A stretch of DNA of 21,407 bases from Dictyocoela muelleri (Eukaryota > Microsporidia): NCBI GenBank assembly GCA_016256075.1, contig SDVU01000024.1:6502-27908 (forward strand), given 5' to 3'. Positions 18,705 through 21,407 of this stretch are shown piece by piece. The first letter of the stretch is position 1; each line of letters starts with the position of its first letter. A program made the position numbers and the translations under genes. Under the pieces are notes generated by a model, which searched no databases, was not told the DNA's origin, and was given only the letters and a program-made list of their open reading frames with translations.

Positions 18705-18850
18705 CAAAGTATGCGAAGTCCTCAAAGTCTTATTTTCCTCAAGCTCTAAACCTCCTTAAACTCTTGAGATTCCTTAGAGTACAAATTGTCCTCAGAGTCC
18801 CCAAAGTCCTCAGAGTCCTAAGTGTCCTCAAAGTCCTCAAAGTCTTCAAA
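18705..18850. repeat. 9-bp tandem repeat, GTCCTCAAA unit
   Basis: Seven contiguous units lie in strict 9-bp phase at 18788-18850: GTCCTCAGA, GTCCCCAAA, GTCCTCAGA, GTCCTAAGT, GTCCTCAAA twice, GTCTTCAAA. Diverged copies extend upstream to about 18705. As the unit is a multiple of three it keeps a reading frame open on both strands: a plus-strand frame at 18662-18862 gives a Val-Leu-(Lys/Arg) tripeptide repeat, and one minus-strand frame gives Phe-Glu-Asp repeats. It abuts the retroelement fossil, so it may be part of that element or of a lost gene. Confidence 0.85.
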
Positions 18851-18864
18851 GAAACATCTTAGAG

Positions 18865-21140
18865 ATAAATTGATTGAAGAAAAAGCCTGTATACGACAAA
18901 CAATGAAAGTAGATTAAAAAATTGAAAATGCGCTATTCAAATATTCAAATGAAAAAACTGGACTAGAAATAATTCATAAGCTAAACCTACATCAGGATGT
19001 AGATGAACAAGATTAAATAAAAAAAAGCTTTCAATAAGTATCTAGGATATGTAAATGGTTTTATGCAACACATCAATATGTATTAACGCAAATAATAGAC
19101 ATAAATATTCAATATCAAATTTTTAGTACAGCTTCTGCAAACAATCCACTTCACAAACTTTCATAGCTAAAGAAAATAAAAAAACGGCTCATTAAATAAA
19201 AAGAGATTATCAACTATCAGAAAAGATAGCCATTAAAAAAATCAGAGCAAACTCAAGGAGATAAAGGTCACCCGCAACAAATAATCTATTTCTTAAATTG
19301 GGATACCGCAACAACCGAACAAAAGTTGAGAAAATTTTATCTCTGGATTTAACGAAAAGCATTATTTGAAATAGCGAAGCGGTAAGTAAATATTTCAATA
19401 GCATATTGCAAATATTTATGTTATGAAAAATAATTAATTGAGTGTTTTATCAAGATTACAACGAGAATAATGTCCGAAGAACAAGAAAGAATCATCATAA
19501 TAATCACCAGAAAGAATATGATATAAAAAATACATATAGAGCAAAATATAAGATTATAAAGAACAAAATTGCCATTTTTCATGCGACTAAAGCACATGAA
19601 AACTCCAAGTGCGTGCTCGAATAGGAGAAAATAAGACGAAGAGTATAAAAAAATTCGCTATATATGATATAAAATTATACCGCACGACCTACCAAAAACA
19701 GTATAAAATCTAAATTGAAGTTAATGAGAATATTATCAAGGAGAATTCATGACACTGGTATGTGTAAAAAAAACTTATAGCAAAATTGTAAAAGAAATAG
19801 CATATTACCCAGGAATATGGCCAAAGAAGAAAATTTATAGATTGCTGATGGCAAATGCATAACTATATAAAAGAGGAATAAATTTAAATTTCACTTTTAT
19901 AACGATTCAAAAAATACCAAACTAAATTCCAAGTAATTAAAAATACATGACAACGCCTTTATAGGTATTCCTTCTCAAAAAAAAATGTCTTTATAAATTA
20001 AATGAGAGAAAAAAAATTACAATCGACGACGATGGATACTCTATTTATTCTGGATGTTTAGTCATATGTTTTGCAGACAAAAAAAAATTGATTATAAGAA
20101 GTAAGGTATTAAATATTTTTCAGGTAAAAAATGAATTAGAGAACTTTGAGTCATTACCAAGAAATGATTTCAAAATAGAAGAAATTTGAATTAAGAAACA
20201 ATATATTGTATTATTTACGAAAATATAATAGAATGTGAAAAAGATATCTAGTACTAATTGGTATTAGAGACGAAGTAAAAAATTACTTTTATGAATTAAT
20301 AAAAAAAGAATCATCACTAAAACAACGATAGATTAATTATTTCTGCAGTTATAATTCGATTGAAAAATAGTAAAATAAGATATGTAGTAGGCAAGAGGCA
20401 TTTCCATTTTATAACCAATACGACTAAGCAATAAGCCGCGCAAATTTCAAAAATTTTTATTTGTCATAAAGGTGTATATATTTTACCAAAATCGGCTTAA
20501 AGCAAAGATACTGCCAAATTTATTAAAATCCGGACGATATTCCAGAAACAGGTTTCACAAGATAAATAGGACATTAGTTTAACAGATGGCTCTCGGACTC
20601 TGTAAAGCGTCCTAACATTTAAATTGGTGATAAATAAAATATTTAAGAATATAAAAAAACTTATTCATATACATCAACGATATCCTTTTATACTCTGAGA
20701 ATATAATACATATATTCACTTAATAAATATAACGCTGTTACACCTTATAAAATCGAGAGTTTTAATATACTTTGAAAAAGTCCTTGGCTCCTAATCAGTC
20801 AACAATCTAAATTATTTATTACAAAAAATGGAATAAAGCAATATTTCTGTGATTGAACTTATTCTCTATTAACAAAAAAAAGATTAGTAAGGTTACTCGT
20901 ATTTTTTAACTGGTTCAAACCATCAAAAAAATATATTATCACATACAGCAAAATCTAGACGAAAAAATTAAAAACTGACCAAAGCATGATAAATCTTAGT
21001 GAAGATGATTACTTGAAAATTAAGCAAATTCTTGAAATCATAAAAGCAAAGATCGATTATATTTTTCAGATTTAAATTATTTATTGGATATATATTGTGA
21101 CACATCAGATTTCAGAATAGAATCAGTATTGTCTTAAAAT
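18865..21140 (+). mobile_element. Ty3/gypsy-type LTR retrotransposon fossil
   Basis: A broken element of at least 2.2 kb lies on the plus strand. The reverse transcriptase part is recognisable at about 20,440-20,870. It includes the PDDIPETGF-type block near 20,530 and, further on, the region around the catalytic Tyr-X-Asp-Asp box at about 20,670-20,700, in the order and spacing of Ty3/gypsy elements. Upstream, 19,790-20,010 resembles the protease and linker part of such elements. The long low-stop stretch at about 18,870-19,620 is where gag would be, without a motif to prove it. No integrase, RNase H or long terminal repeats could be identified, so the ends are approximate. It has many breaks and looks old and inactive. 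Open frames at 19210-19404 (minus) and 19442-19624 (plus) are by-products of this fossil. Confidence 0.6.
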
Positions 21141-21407
21141 AGCAATATAATCGGTTATTTCACAAAAAATATTCAAAAGCATAAATAATTTAACTATAGT
21201 CGTAAAAAGTCTCGCAATGCTAATATCACTTAACATTTAAACAGATAATTATAATACTAAGTTTTATATATAGACTGATATGCAAAAATAATATTTGTAG
21301 CTAATTTTAGCGCATAATTATTAATTGAAGTACAGTTTGTAAATAAATAAACGCATATTCATTTTCTTACCTAATAATAAATTTAAAAGATTTATGATTA
21401 GCATATT
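21141..21407. other. AT-rich end of window, nothing assignable
   Basis: No gene, repeat or long terminal repeat that I can support. The retroelement may extend into it or beyond the window. Confidence 0.5.

Noticed and set aside
19442-19624. 60-residue plus-strand open frame as an independent gene
   Set aside because: It starts without ATG and lies inside the retroelement fossil.

Overview
This window looks like transposon-rich, gene-poor DNA from an extremely AT-rich eukaryote. I see no intact long gene. A eukaryotic source is well supported by a MULE (Mutator-like) DNA transposon, a Tc1-type transposon, a hAT transposon, a Ty3/gypsy-type retrotransposon fossil and two copies of a repeat with a tRNA-like head. 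The base composition, the protein fragments rich in Lys, Asn, Ile, Phe and Tyr, and the apparent absence of introns would fit a large-genome microsporidian. That is an inference; other AT-rich eukaryotes (anaerobic fungi, amoebae, some arthropods) are not excluded.

Layout. 1-128 is a poly-A tract. 283-2702 is a long, heavily decayed plus-strand coding region that I cannot identify; a SINE-like repeat begins at its last coding-like codons (2703-3120). 3465-3795 holds an inverted duplication of a short coding segment, and the right arm carries a 66-residue open frame. A second, better preserved SINE copy lies at 4459-4889. From 5560 to 8840 there are several decayed plus-strand coding stretches. 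The first contains a P-loop-like sequence in a context that resembles an ABC transporter ATPase domain, and later ones are strongly hydrophobic. 9714-10237 is another decayed frame, and it is cut by a MULE at 10238-12245. The MULE has long inverted repeats built from 16-bp units, a 9-bp target duplication and a broken transposase gene.

12388-13843 is a complete-length but dead Tc1-type element flanked by TA, with two nested inverted-repeat motifs at each end (the IR/DR architecture). All three of its DDE catalytic positions are replaced. 14013-15065 is a decayed membrane-protein-like region. 16397-18085 is a dead hAT element with 20-bp terminal repeats. 18788-18850 is a 9-bp tandem repeat, and 18865-21140 is a fossil Ty3/gypsy-type element with a recognisable reverse transcriptase region.

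How it fits together. The window reads as a gene graveyard colonised by at least five element families. Old host genes have decayed by stops and frameshifts, and at least one (9714-10237) has a transposon inside it. C-to-T and G-to-A type losses recur in the Tc1 catalytic codons and between the two SINE copies, consistent with strong AT-directed mutation. The coding-fossil calls rest on reading long frames by eye, so they need a composition or homology test.
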